35,197 nt of DNA from a virus, in IMG/VR virus record IMGVR_UViG_3300013132_002068, positions 1 to 35,197 of that record; one strand, given 5' to 3'. The position numbers and the translations under genes are program-made. Every line of letters begins with the position of its first letter. The stretch's first letter is position 1. Below the pieces are notes generated by a model that was given only the letters and a program-made list of their open reading frames with translations, searched no databases and was not told the DNA's origin. Shown in pieces: positions 8,165-16,927 of this stretch.

Positions 8165-9564
8165 TGAGTTACGAAATACAAAGAATTAAAGACATTAAAA
8201 TAAAGGTTGAAAATGAAGTAGGCCCTACTTTTTGTCTTGCTAAATGGCATCACGTAACGATGTATCTACAAAGCGGAGAGACACATAGTTGTTATCATCC
8301 ACGCCCACATAAAATCCCATTAGAAGAATTAGTTGATAATCCATCTGCACTACACAATACTAAAGAGAAGAAGCAAGAACGTAAATTGATGCTGGAAGGC
8401 GGAAAGCCAGAAGGTTGTGTATATTGTTGGAACATTGAGGGCATGGGTCCTGATTATATTAGTGATAGACATCAACGCAATGCTAGTATTTTTACTGAAG
8501 AAAGATATAATCAAACAGCATTCGGTCCTTGGGATCAAAATATCAATCCAGAATATCTTGAGATCAATTTCGGTAACGAATGCAATTTTAAATGCGGTTA
8601 CTGCCACCCCAAGTATTCAACACGATTCTATCAAGAAATCAAAGAGCATGGTCCAGTCACTAATGTAAAGAATCACCGCTGTGATATTGACTGGATGAAA
8701 TTGTATCAGCGTGAAGAAGAAAATCCATATGTTGATGCGTTCTGGAAATGGTGGCCTGAACTACGCAAAACATTAAACATCATGCGTATAACCGGCGGCG
8801 AGCCTACAATGCATAGAAGCACATACATGGTTCTTGATGAGATTGACAAAGATCCTATGCCATGGCTTGAACTGAACATTAATAGCAATCTTGGAACTAA
8901 GACAGCACTTGTTGAAAAAATGTCAAAGAGCGTTCGTAAATTAGTAGATGAAGGTAAGATACGTACATTTAAATTATTTTCAAGTATTGATACTTGGGGT
9001 CCTAGAGCAGAATATAATCGCACCGGCTTAGATATTGAGTTGTGGGAAAAGAATTTACACACATACTTAACGCTAACTAATAGTCCCGTAACATTCATGG
9101 TTACATTTAATTTGTTTAGTGTTACATCTTTTAAACTATTACTTGAAAAATTATTAGAATGGCGCAGCATGTATGACTGGTATGATGATCCAGTAAATCC
9201 ACAACATCGTATTAGATTTGATACGCCATATTTAAGAGAACCATTGCAGTATGATATGAACTTATTGCCCAAGGGGGAGTTTATGCCCTACATGCATGAT
9301 GCACTAGAGTTAATGAAAGCAAATGTTGATGATACTTCTGGTAAAAAGTTTAGTTCTATTGAATATGAACGCTTTAAAAGAGTTGTAGATTATATGGCTG
9401 AAACAAACTACGAAGAAGAAAAACTAATTGAGGGACGTAGGGACTTTTATAATTGGTTCAATGAATTAGATGAAAGACGAGACAACAATATGCTAGATGT
9501 ATTCCCAGAACTATTAAATTTCTACAGATTGTGTCAAGAAACAAATAGAACCAATCCACTTTGA
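8164..9564 (+). CDS. Radical SAM protein 1 with N-terminal Cys-rich (twitch/SPASM-like) segment
   Basis: A 466-aa protein. The [4Fe-4S]/AdoMet motif C-x3-C-x2-C is at C140, C144 and C147 (NECNFKCGYC), with GGEP at 211-214 and a 'SSIDTWG..AEYNRTG' segment typical of the radical SAM barrel. Extra Cys lie before the barrel (C24, C43, C85, C88: FCLAKWHH, HSCYHP, GCVYC) and may bind an auxiliary cluster, so the accessory domain precedes the core instead of following it. The C terminus has D-x-x-R-x5-FPEL, also present in the next four proteins. Family knowledge says such enzymes cleave AdoMet to start radical chemistry on peptides or small molecules; the substrate here is unknown. It is coupled to both neighbours by 1-base overlaps. 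Confidence 0.8.
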   Translation: MSYEIQRIKDIKIKVENEVGPTFCLAKWHHVTMYLQSGETHSCYHPRPHKIPLEELVDNPSALHNTKEKKQERKLMLEGGKPEGCVYCWNIEGMGPDYISDRHQRNASIFTEERYNQTAFGPWDQNINPEYLEINFGNECNFKCGYCHPKYSTRFYQEIKEHGPVTNVKNHRCDIDWMKLYQREEENPYVDAFWKWWPELRKTLNIMRITGGEPTMHRSTYMVLDEIDKDPMPWLELNINSNLGTKTALVEKMSKSVRKLVDEGKIRTFKLFSSIDTWGPRAEYNRTGLDIELWEKNLHTYLTLTNSPVTFMVTFNLFSVTSFKLLLEKLLEWRSMYDWYDDPVNPQHRIRFDTPYLREPLQYDMNLLPKGEFMPYMHDALELMKANVDDTSGKKFSSIEYERFKRVVDYMAETNYEEEKLIEGRRDFYNWFNELDERRDNNMLDVFPELLNFYRLCQETNRTNPL

Positions 9565-10844
9565 TGGAAGTCAACAAAGAAAATTTACTTTATAAAAGTA
9601 AAACATTTTGTATGTTGCCATGGGTGCACCTGCACACAACCCCAGAAGGAATCGCTGCCCCCTGCTGTATAGCAAAATCAGCAAATAATTATACGCCTGA
9701 TCTATCACCTATAGGTAATAGCCGTCAAAATAGATTGATGGAACTTGTTAATAGTCCAGAGATGCGTAAAATACGTATGGACATGCTGCAAGGTATAAAG
9801 TCAGATCATTGTACTAAGTGCTATATGCATGAAGATCAAGGTATTGATAGTGCTAGACAATTCGCCAATAGAGAATATAGCGATTATTTTGATAGGGCTT
9901 TCGCATACACAGATTTAGTCACTGGTCATTTAGATAAATTTGAAATGGTTTACTTTGACATACGCTTTAGTAATATCTGTAATTTTAAGTGCAGAACTTG
10001 CGGAGCAGGATGTAGCAGTCAATGGGAACAAGAAGATTTAGCCAATAACGTTTCCTATGCAAAATCAATTCCTAAAAACGATAATAAACAATTTTTACAA
10101 GATGTAGTTGATCAAATTGACTATATGAAAACTGCATACTTTGCAGGCGGTGAACCATTAATTACGGAAGAGCATTATATCATACTTGAAGAAATGATCA
10201 GGCGAGGCAAAACCGACATCGTATTAAGATATAATACTAATTTAAGCAATCTTAAATTTAAAAATAAAGATATTTTCGGTTTATGGAAACATTTTAAAAA
10301 CTCAATTACAATCAATGCTAGTATAGACCATTATGGTAAAAAAGCAGAGTACATAAGGCATGGTACAGACTGGGGTGTAGTAGAAACTAATTTTATGAAT
10401 GCAAGAAGTAAACCATACATTAGTTTACAGATAAACACAGTTATAAGTGCATTTAATTATTTGTCAATAGTGGACTTTTATAATTATTTGACTAAAAATG
10501 GTATGTTTACCCCAAATGATAAAACTTTTACTGCTTATTCTATGATGACGCCCGAATACTTAAGTGCGCATATTTTGCCCAAATCTTACAAAGTAACAGG
10601 TAAAATTAATATGGAAAAATTAGTTCGTATTTTAAAGTTCCATAATATTAAAGATTTTAATATAAAGCATATAGCAGAAAGTGTTCCCTGGGTAGAAAGC
10701 CTTAATAGCTGGCACAAACAGTCTGACAAGTTTAAAAGTGAAATTGAAAGATTAGATAAAATACGTGGAGAAAATTTTGCCAGTGTATTTCCGGAACTTG
10801 CAGATTTGCTTGATACACCAGCAAGTGTAGATGACACAGAATGA
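9564..10844 (+). CDS. Radical SAM protein 2, N-terminal twitch-like domain
   Basis: A 426-aa protein. I chose the ATG at 9564, which overlaps the upstream stop (TGATG), over a TTG one codon earlier. The N terminus has FCMLPWVHLHTTPEG (C16), PCC (C34-C35) and C-x2-C (C83, C86), a SPASM-like ligand set placed before the barrel. The core motif is C139-x3-C143-x2-C146 with an extra C150, and GGEP is at 195-198. SIDHYGKKAEYIRHGTDW matches the equivalent part of the next three proteins. It ends with DKIRGENFASVFPEL. It is the first of four clearly paralogous tandem copies. Family roles include peptide or small-molecule modification; the substrate is unknown. Confidence 0.8.
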   Translation: MEVNKENLLYKSKTFCMLPWVHLHTTPEGIAAPCCIAKSANNYTPDLSPIGNSRQNRLMELVNSPEMRKIRMDMLQGIKSDHCTKCYMHEDQGIDSARQFANREYSDYFDRAFAYTDLVTGHLDKFEMVYFDIRFSNICNFKCRTCGAGCSSQWEQEDLANNVSYAKSIPKNDNKQFLQDVVDQIDYMKTAYFAGGEPLITEEHYIILEEMIRRGKTDIVLRYNTNLSNLKFKNKDIFGLWKHFKNSITINASIDHYGKKAEYIRHGTDWGVVETNFMNARSKPYISLQINTVISAFNYLSIVDFYNYLTKNGMFTPNDKTFTAYSMMTPEYLSAHILPKSYKVTGKINMEKLVRILKFHNIKDFNIKHIAESVPWVESLNSWHKQSDKFKSEIERLDKIRGENFASVFPELADLLDTPASVDDTE

Positions 10845-12064
10845 ACAATTTAAATAAAGATTATCTACTAAAAGAAAGTAAAACATTTTGTATGTTTCCT
10901 TGGGTGCATTTATATACTAGCCCTAGAGGTAAAGTATATCCTTGCTGCACCACAGATACATCTACTACATTAGGTGACACACATAATCAGAGTCTTGAGC
11001 AAATATGGAATAGCGACCATATGAAGCAAATAAGGTTAGATATGTTAAACGATAAGCCTGTAAATTTGTGCAGACTATGCTACAAAATGGAAGAATCTAC
11101 TGCACATACGTGGAGAAGATTTAGCAATGAAAAGTTTGAAAAATACTTTGACGAAACAGTTCCGCAAACACAAGATGATGGAACTTTAGAAAACTTCAAA
11201 TTAAGGTTCATTGATGTACGATTTAGTAACATATGTAACTTTGCTTGTAGAACATGCGGCGGCGATTGTAGTTCAATGTGGGCTGCTGAAAATAAGCAAA
11301 GAGGCCTAAGCAATTACATAGTTCTTCATGCTGACGATCATAAGGGTAATTTGTTACAAGAGGTATTGTCGCAAGTTCCAAATGCTGATATGATCTATTT
11401 TGCAGGTGGTGAACCACTAATTACGGAAGAACATTATACAATACTTGAAGCCCTATTAAAACAAAACTTAACTCATATTAAATTAAGATACAATACAAAT
11501 ACAAGTACAATCAAATTTAAAAGTTTTGATTTATTAGACTTATGGAGCCGGTTTGATCAAATTGAGATTCAAGCAAGCATAGATCATTATGGTGAAAGGG
11601 CTGAATTCATACGTCATGGAACAGATTGGGCGGATGTAGAAAATAATTTAATATTATTTAGGCAACAACCTAATATTACTGTGGGTATATCTACAGTATT
11701 AAGTGTTTTCAACTACCATACAATTACAGACTTTTATCGTTATATGCTAGAAAAAAACCTGTTAGGTTATGGAGACAAGAATTTATATTTGACACTCACG
11801 AACGATCCTAAACATTTTTGTAGCAAAAACTTGCCCGGTTATATCAAGCATAGCGGCACAGACAATATAGAACGGTTCATTGATAAACTAGACTATATAC
11901 AACTCAAAGACTTTTTAATTGAGGCTCAAGAATTTACTAATAACGAAGATTATTGGCCAATTTATAAAGATAAACTTAAGATAGATATCTACAAGATAGA
12001 TAAAATAAGAAATCAAGATTTTGAAAAAACGTTCCCCGAAATTGCAAGTTTATTGGACGCATAA
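10841..12064 (+). CDS. Radical SAM protein 3, N-terminal twitch-like domain
   Basis: A 407-aa paralogue of its neighbours, overlapping the previous gene by 4 bases (ATGA). The N-terminal ligand candidates are C17 (TFCMFPWVHLYTSP), C35-C36 (YPCC), C77 and C80 (LCRLC). The radical SAM motif is C132, C136 and C139 (ICNFACRTC) with an extra C143, and YFAGGEPLITEEHYTILE follows. SIDHYGERAEFIRHGTDW and a C-terminal DKIRNQDFEKTFPEI are shared with the other copies. The copies diverge mostly in the C-terminal third, which fits different substrates or partners using the same chemistry. No substrate can be assigned. Confidence 0.8.
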   Translation: MNNLNKDYLLKESKTFCMFPWVHLYTSPRGKVYPCCTTDTSTTLGDTHNQSLEQIWNSDHMKQIRLDMLNDKPVNLCRLCYKMEESTAHTWRRFSNEKFEKYFDETVPQTQDDGTLENFKLRFIDVRFSNICNFACRTCGGDCSSMWAAENKQRGLSNYIVLHADDHKGNLLQEVLSQVPNADMIYFAGGEPLITEEHYTILEALLKQNLTHIKLRYNTNTSTIKFKSFDLLDLWSRFDQIEIQASIDHYGERAEFIRHGTDWADVENNLILFRQQPNITVGISTVLSVFNYHTITDFYRYMLEKNLLGYGDKNLYLTLTNDPKHFCSKNLPGYIKHSGTDNIERFIDKLDYIQLKDFLIEAQEFTNNEDYWPIYKDKLKIDIYKIDKIRNQDFEKTFPEIASLLDA

Positions 12065-12075
12065 GAGCATATTAA

Positions 12076-13305
12076 ATGGATAAAGAATTTTTATTAAAAG
12101 AAAGCAAAGTATTTTGTATGTTTCCTTGGTTACATTTAAACGTAACCCCTAAAGGAGATATCTATCCATGTTGTAGCAATGACTACAAGTATCCTTTCGC
12201 TAATACCAAAGACAGTACATTAAAAGAAGCATTCAATAACGACAAAATGAAGCAATTGCGTTTGGATATGCTAAACGAACGTAAGAATTCTATTTGTAAT
12301 TTTTGTTATAAGCATGAAGAAGCCGGCCCCTATAGTTTTAGAAACTACAGCAAAGACCAATTTGCTAAACATTTTGACGATATTGTACCAACTACACAAG
12401 AAGATGGTACAGTGCCAGATTTCAAAATGCGTTACTTTGATATACGATTCAGCAATATTTGCAACTTTAAATGTCGTACATGCGGCGCTGAATTTAGTAG
12501 CCAATGGGCAGCAGAGATGCGTGAGAACTTCCAGCCTGACCATCCTATTATTATACATGCTGACGATCATAAGGGTAAGTTATTAGAAGAAGTATTAACA
12601 CATGTTGAGCATATTGATTTGGCATACTTTGCAGGCGGTGAACCACTAATTACAGATGAACATTATGTGATGTTGGAAGAAATGATACGTATGAAACGTA
12701 CAGACATTACACTTAGGTATAATACCAATGCAAGCAACATTAAGTATAAAAAGCATGACATATTAGATTTATGGAAGCATTTTAAGAAAGTAGAACTCAG
12801 TTGTAGTATTGATCACTATGGTGAACGTGCTGAATGGCTACGTAAGGGAACAGACTGGGGCAAAGTAGAAAGCAATCTATTAACATTTCGTGAACTAGAT
12901 TATGTAAGTTTTCAAATTAATACAGTATTCTCACTTTTCAATTACCCTACATTAAGCGAATTTTACATGTATCTAAAGAGTAAAAATCTCATAAGACAAC
13001 ATGATTGGTGGCACAGTCTTTATCTAGCAGTACATCCTATACATTATTGCGCTAAAAGTTTACCAAAAATTCTAAAAGCAGAAGCAACTGAAAAAGCCAA
13101 AGTCTTTGTAGAAAACATTAAGGATGAAATCCCATTAATGGCAAACTTAGTCAACGATGCTATCAATTTTGCTGAGGAAAGTCATACTTGGCCAGAAGCA
13201 AAGCAGATGTTCATGCAACACACTACATCAATTGATAAAATACGTGATGAAAGTTTCTGGAAAACTTTCCCTGAATTAAATAGAATGAAGGATCTGCTGG
13301 AGTAA
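12076..13305 (+). CDS. Radical SAM protein 4, N-terminal twitch-like domain
   Basis: A 409-aa paralogue. The N-terminal Cys are C14 (VFCMFPWLHLNVTP), C32-C33 (YPCC), C74 and C77 (ICNFC). The radical SAM motif is C129, C133 and C136 (ICNFKCRTC). The fourth Cys found at C+4 in copies 2, 3 and 5 is Phe here (GAEF), so that residue is unlikely to be an essential ligand in this copy. YFAGGEPLITDEHYVMLEE and SIDHYGERAEWLRKGTDWG follow, with DKIRDESFWKTFPEL at the end. It starts 11 bases after copy 3. The function is inferred only as AdoMet radical chemistry within this cluster. Confidence 0.8.
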   Translation: MDKEFLLKESKVFCMFPWLHLNVTPKGDIYPCCSNDYKYPFANTKDSTLKEAFNNDKMKQLRLDMLNERKNSICNFCYKHEEAGPYSFRNYSKDQFAKHFDDIVPTTQEDGTVPDFKMRYFDIRFSNICNFKCRTCGAEFSSQWAAEMRENFQPDHPIIIHADDHKGKLLEEVLTHVEHIDLAYFAGGEPLITDEHYVMLEEMIRMKRTDITLRYNTNASNIKYKKHDILDLWKHFKKVELSCSIDHYGERAEWLRKGTDWGKVESNLLTFRELDYVSFQINTVFSLFNYPTLSEFYMYLKSKNLIRQHDWWHSLYLAVHPIHYCAKSLPKILKAEATEKAKVFVENIKDEIPLMANLVNDAINFAEESHTWPEAKQMFMQHTTSIDKIRDESFWKTFPELNRMKDLLE

Positions 13306-13311
13306 TCATAC

Positions 13312-14586
13312 ATGGATAAAGAAACTGTCCAAAATCTTGTTAAAGACGGAAAATATTTTTGCGTTTTGCCCTGGATTCATTTCCATGCATGGCCCGACAA
13401 GCGCATTTTACCATGCTGTGTTGCTGACAGCAACATGCCTGTAAGTGAAATTAAAGAAGATCAAAGCGTGCTAGATATGGTAAACAGCTCTGATTTTAAA
13501 AAGATCAGATTAGCCATGTTAAATGATGAACCAGTAGAAGCATGTAAGCGTTGCAACGACATTGAACAATTGGGTACATGGACGATGCGTCAAAGTCATA
13601 ACACACGCCGCGGACCCGATCTAGTAGATTATATCGTAGAATCTACTAACAAAGATGGTAGTCTAAAAGATTTTCAAATGAAATACATGGATATACGTTT
13701 TAGTAATCTATGTAACATGAAGTGTCGTAGTTGCGGTCCTGGCTGTTCAAGTCAGTGGGCGCAAGAATATGTTGAAGAACATGGTATGGAGAAATACGAA
13801 CACTTTTGGAATGCTAAAAAGATTGTTGTGAACAACAATGAAGATCAAAGGTTTATGACCAAGTTGAAGTTGCACTTGAAGGACGTAGAAGAAGTGTACT
13901 TTGCGGGCGGTGAGATCATCATTACTCCAGAACATTACGAATGTTTGGATTATTGGATTGAAAACGGATTAAACGAAAAAGTTGAACTAACTTATACAAC
14001 TAACTTCTCATCATTAAAATATAAAAAGAACGTAGATTTAATTGAATACTGGAAGAAGTTCCCTAAACTTAAGATATGGGCAAGTTTAGATGCGCATGGT
14101 GAACAAGCAGAACTAATACGTAAGGGAACAGATTGGGAACGTATCGTTGCCAATATTAAGACTGTCAAAGAACAGGTACCACACGCCGAGTTTCAAATCA
14201 CTCCAACGATTAGTATTTGGAACGTATTTACATTCCCTACTTTTTTTGACTATATGATTGAACAAGGGTTCATTGATACTAAATCTGCCCCTCGTTTTAA
14301 TATGTTAACATACCCCTGGTATGCTAATATCATGATACTACCGGGGTTCGTCAAACGTAGACTCGCAGAACTATATCGTCACTATCAAAACAAGTATGCT
14401 GACAATGTTCACATACATAATGGATTCAAAATGATCGTATACAATTTGATGCAGGGTGAAGAGAACAAAGGTGGCATTCGTGAATTTATTGAAGCCAATG
14501 ACAAGGTTGATTTAGTTAGAGGTGAAAGTCTTGTTAAGATAGTTCCAGAACTACAAGAGGTTTATGAGTGGGCCAAAGAAAATTAA
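13312..14586 (+). CDS. Radical SAM protein 5, N-terminal twitch-like domain, GGEI variant
   Basis: A 424-aa paralogue. The N-terminal ligands are C17 (YFCVLPWIHFHAWP), C35-C36 (LPCC), C78 and C81 (ACKRC). The core motif is C134, C138 and C141 (LCNMKCRSC) plus C145. The usual GGEP next to the AdoMet site reads GGEI (YFAGGEIIITPEHY), the only copy so changed. SLDAHGEQAELIRKGTDWE replaces the SIDHYG form, and the C terminus reads DLVRGESLVKIVPEL. It is the most divergent of the four tandem paralogues. An Ile at the GGEP position may not abolish AdoMet binding, so I still call it a radical SAM enzyme; altered activity is possible. Confidence 0.78.
   Translation: MDKETVQNLVKDGKYFCVLPWIHFHAWPDKRILPCCVADSNMPVSEIKEDQSVLDMVNSSDFKKIRLAMLNDEPVEACKRCNDIEQLGTWTMRQSHNTRRGPDLVDYIVESTNKDGSLKDFQMKYMDIRFSNLCNMKCRSCGPGCSSQWAQEYVEEHGMEKYEHFWNAKKIVVNNNEDQRFMTKLKLHLKDVEEVYFAGGEIIITPEHYECLDYWIENGLNEKVELTYTTNFSSLKYKKNVDLIEYWKKFPKLKIWASLDAHGEQAELIRKGTDWERIVANIKTVKEQVPHAEFQITPTISIWNVFTFPTFFDYMIEQGFIDTKSAPRFNMLTYPWYANIMILPGFVKRRLAELYRHYQNKYADNVHIHNGFKMIVYNLMQGEENKGGIREFIEANDKVDLVRGESLVKIVPELQEVYEWAKEN
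14555..14560 (+). promoter_or_regulatory. Ribosome site AAGAGG deciding a GTG start
   Basis: AAGAGG lies 7 bases before the GTG at 14568, inside the end of the preceding radical SAM gene. It supports the GTG start and the 19-base overlap. Confidence 0.5.
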
Positions 14587-15539
14587 TTGCTATAGAAGCC
14601 CCTCAACCCTACTTGAGTATAACTTGGCAAGTTAACAACTATTGTAATTACCAGTGTAGTTATTGTAATCCGGGTAACTGGGGCGGCAGTGACAAGAATG
14701 AAGGTAATACTGACAAGTATATTAAAAATCTTGAAACAATAGTCAACAAATATAAAAAAGCAGGCTATAAGAACTTTAAGTTTTTCTTTAGTGGAGGTGA
14801 ACCTACTGCCTGGAAAAATTTTATACCCATTTGTGAGTGGATTTATAATGAGCTGCCTCGCGCAACATTGGCAGTAAACACTAATCTATCACGACCGTTA
14901 GCATGGTGGGAAAAACACTATTACTTGTTTGATGATATCGTCGCTAGTTTCCATATTGAATTTGCTAATAAAAAGCGATATGAAGAAAATAACATATTTT
15001 TATGTGATAAGGTAAATTATCTTAGCACTAAGATGTTACTACATGATGAAAGATTTTGGGAAGTTGTTGAGTTTGGCAATTATCTCAAAACTGTGATGCC
15101 CAATTACTTTATTGAATGGACTCCATTGTTTGATGAAATGACTTCTAATACAGGTCCTTGGCATTATAGTGACCCTGCTAAAGTTGAATTCATCAAAAAC
15201 AATATTACAGAAATACAACAGAAAAAAAGAAAACCTACAAAGCGCACGACTATGACTGTAAGTTATAGCAAATACGATGATACTACTACAGAAGTCTGTA
15301 ATAGTAATGAAGTTATTGTTGCAGGAAACAACTTTTTTATAGGCTGGGAATGCAATGTAGGTGATTGTATATTCATAAATCCAGTAGGTGAAATGAGTTT
15401 AGCAAGTTGCGGTCAGGGAGGATTCGTAGGACATATACTTGAAGATATCGCTAGAGTAGGTCCTAGAGTTATCACCTGCGCTAAAGAACATTGCCATTGC
15501 GGTACAGATATTATAATTCCTAAATACTTACCTCAATAA
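14568..15539 (+). CDS. Radical SAM protein 6 with C-terminal SPASM-like Cys cluster
   Basis: A 323-aa protein. No ATG is available before the core motif; a GTG at 14568 has AAGAGG (14555-14560) 7 bases upstream and overlaps the previous gene by 19 bases, so I use it. The AdoMet-cluster Cys are C26, C30 and C33 (YCNYQCSYC), and SGGEP is at 75-79. In contrast to the five preceding proteins, the extra Cys are at the end: C262, C267, C281, C304, C309 and C311 (CNVGDC, SCGQGG, TCAKEHCHC), the usual SPASM-type placement. It lacks the FPEL tail. It is therefore a different subfamily recruited to the same operon. SPASM enzymes often modify peptides, though some act on other substrates; the target is unknown. 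Confidence 0.8.
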   Translation: MGQRKLIAIEAPQPYLSITWQVNNYCNYQCSYCNPGNWGGSDKNEGNTDKYIKNLETIVNKYKKAGYKNFKFFFSGGEPTAWKNFIPICEWIYNELPRATLAVNTNLSRPLAWWEKHYYLFDDIVASFHIEFANKKRYEENNIFLCDKVNYLSTKMLLHDERFWEVVEFGNYLKTVMPNYFIEWTPLFDEMTSNTGPWHYSDPAKVEFIKNNITEIQQKKRKPTKRTTMTVSYSKYDDTTTEVCNSNEVIVAGNNFFIGWECNVGDCIFINPVGEMSLASCGQGGFVGHILEDIARVGPRVITCAKEHCHCGTDIIIPKYLPQ

Positions 15540-15547
15540 ATAATCTG

Positions 15548-16927
15548 ATGTCATCAGAGATGTTTAAAGTTGTATATTCATGGTTGGGTCCTAAAGGACC
15601 GATATGGAATACAGAGGTCCCTAATTTATATTCACTAGTAAATGAAGCGGAAAAGGTTAAGCCAGAGACTTTTTTCTATTGGAGCGATCTATTATGGCAA
15701 AATGTTTTCAAAAATAAAAAAGAACAATGGTATTTATGGCCTAACAGCGAAATTACTAACGAGGACATATTTGTCTTTCCTTACTCTCTGCACTGGAGAA
15801 TTCCAGTGGAGAGATTTTTTATGGCAGGATCAGGAATAGTTGAGTTCAGTCAGATGTCAGGACACATCTTAGAACATGTAAGAAACGGTAAAGGTTTTAT
15901 TATAATTGAACTAGCGGTTGAAGCCTATATTGATGATAGAATTTTAACAAACATGCATCATTATTTTAATGGGTCGCTGCATTTACCATTAAATAAAATC
16001 ATATATCTCACTGGCTGCATGAATGCCAAACAAATTTATGATGACTGGTGCAAATATAAAAATATCCCAGATGATCCTCGACAAAGAATGCATGTAATAA
16101 CTTGGCCTAGTAGTCAAGGTATATTCAGCAGACAATATACTCAGAAACTTGTTACTGAGCCATTTTACGATGAAAATTATTACCCTGAAAAGTTATTTTT
16201 AAGTTTTAATAGAAGATTTAGAGAACACAGATTAAATTTATCCATAGCATTCAATAAACATAATTTATTAGAAAGGTCTTATTGGGCCCTTGGAAAAGTT
16301 GATCCAGAAAGTCCTAGACCCTTTTTAGAAAATGTTAACATAGGCGGTTATACTGAATTAGAATTAACCGATCAAGATGTTATGAATTTAAACAATAAAC
16401 TTCCTTTGGTTATTGACGGAGAAACAAACACCCAAAAAATGTGTGTAGATCCAGATATGGAAACAAGAAAATTCTATACAAATAGTTTACTAAGTTTAGT
16501 CACAGAAACTAACTTTAGGGAACCTAATGTTTCTCTCACAGAAAAAAGTTTTAAACCAATGAGAGAAAAACATCCATTTATAATAGTAGGTTCTCCTAAC
16601 TCATTGAGTTCATTGCGTGAATTAGGTTTTCAAACCTTCCATGAATTTTGGGATGAGGGTTACGATCAGACACAAAATCATTATAAACGCCTTGCTGCGA
16701 TTGTAAAACTATGTCAAGAAATAAGTCAATGGGATATACAAAAAACTTTAGAATTTAAACGTAAAGTTAAACCTATTATAGAACATAATTTTAAATTAAT
16801 ATTAGAAAGACCTGAATTAGGGGTAAGTCAAAAAATTGCTAAATATATCGTCGATCAGTTATTAATAACTGGTAAAATTAATCAACATACTGCTAATTTA
16901 ATGAAATTAAATAAGAGATTAACTTAA
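15548..16927 (+). CDS. GT-B-like putative glycosyltransferase (459 aa)
   Basis: A 459-aa protein. The C-terminal half has KLFLSFNRRFREHR (residues 215-228) and LVTETNFREPNVSLTEKSFKPM...PFIIVGSPNSLSSLRELGF (317-361). The 'S/T-E-K-x-x-K-P...PF-I-x-x-G' segment resembles the nucleotide-sugar-binding part of GT-B enzymes of the fucosyltransferase/exostosin kind, by memory only. The same landmarks occur in the minus-strand gene at 33756-34793, so the two are paralogues at opposite sides of the cluster. The N-terminal ~200 residues look like a separate Rossmann-like half. It starts 8 bases after radical SAM 6 and overlaps the epimerase start (TAATG). It is probably soluble, as no membrane segment is seen. 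Donor and acceptor are unknown. Confidence 0.5.
   Translation: MSSEMFKVVYSWLGPKGPIWNTEVPNLYSLVNEAEKVKPETFFYWSDLLWQNVFKNKKEQWYLWPNSEITNEDIFVFPYSLHWRIPVERFFMAGSGIVEFSQMSGHILEHVRNGKGFIIIELAVEAYIDDRILTNMHHYFNGSLHLPLNKIIYLTGCMNAKQIYDDWCKYKNIPDDPRQRMHVITWPSSQGIFSRQYTQKLVTEPFYDENYYPEKLFLSFNRRFREHRLNLSIAFNKHNLLERSYWALGKVDPESPRPFLENVNIGGYTELELTDQDVMNLNNKLPLVIDGETNTQKMCVDPDMETRKFYTNSLLSLVTETNFREPNVSLTEKSFKPMREKHPFIIVGSPNSLSSLRELGFQTFHEFWDEGYDQTQNHYKRLAAIVKLCQEISQWDIQKTLEFKRKVKPIIEHNFKLILERPELGVSQKIAKYIVDQLLITGKINQHTANLMKLNKRLT

Noticed and set aside
8706-9272. 188-aa minus-strand frame opposite radical SAM gene 1
   Set aside because: It lies wholly antisense to a well-supported gene with clear motifs, has no ribosome site I can see, and its protein has no recognisable features.
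9561-9563. TTG at 9561 as start of radical SAM gene 2
   Set aside because: The ATG at 9564 directly follows it and overlaps the upstream stop in the TGATG pattern used elsewhere in this operon.
15535-15542. AATAAATA as a late promoter for the 15548 gene
   Set aside because: It is only 5 bases from the ATG, leaving no room for a ribosome site, and it spans the upstream stop codon in AT-rich sequence.
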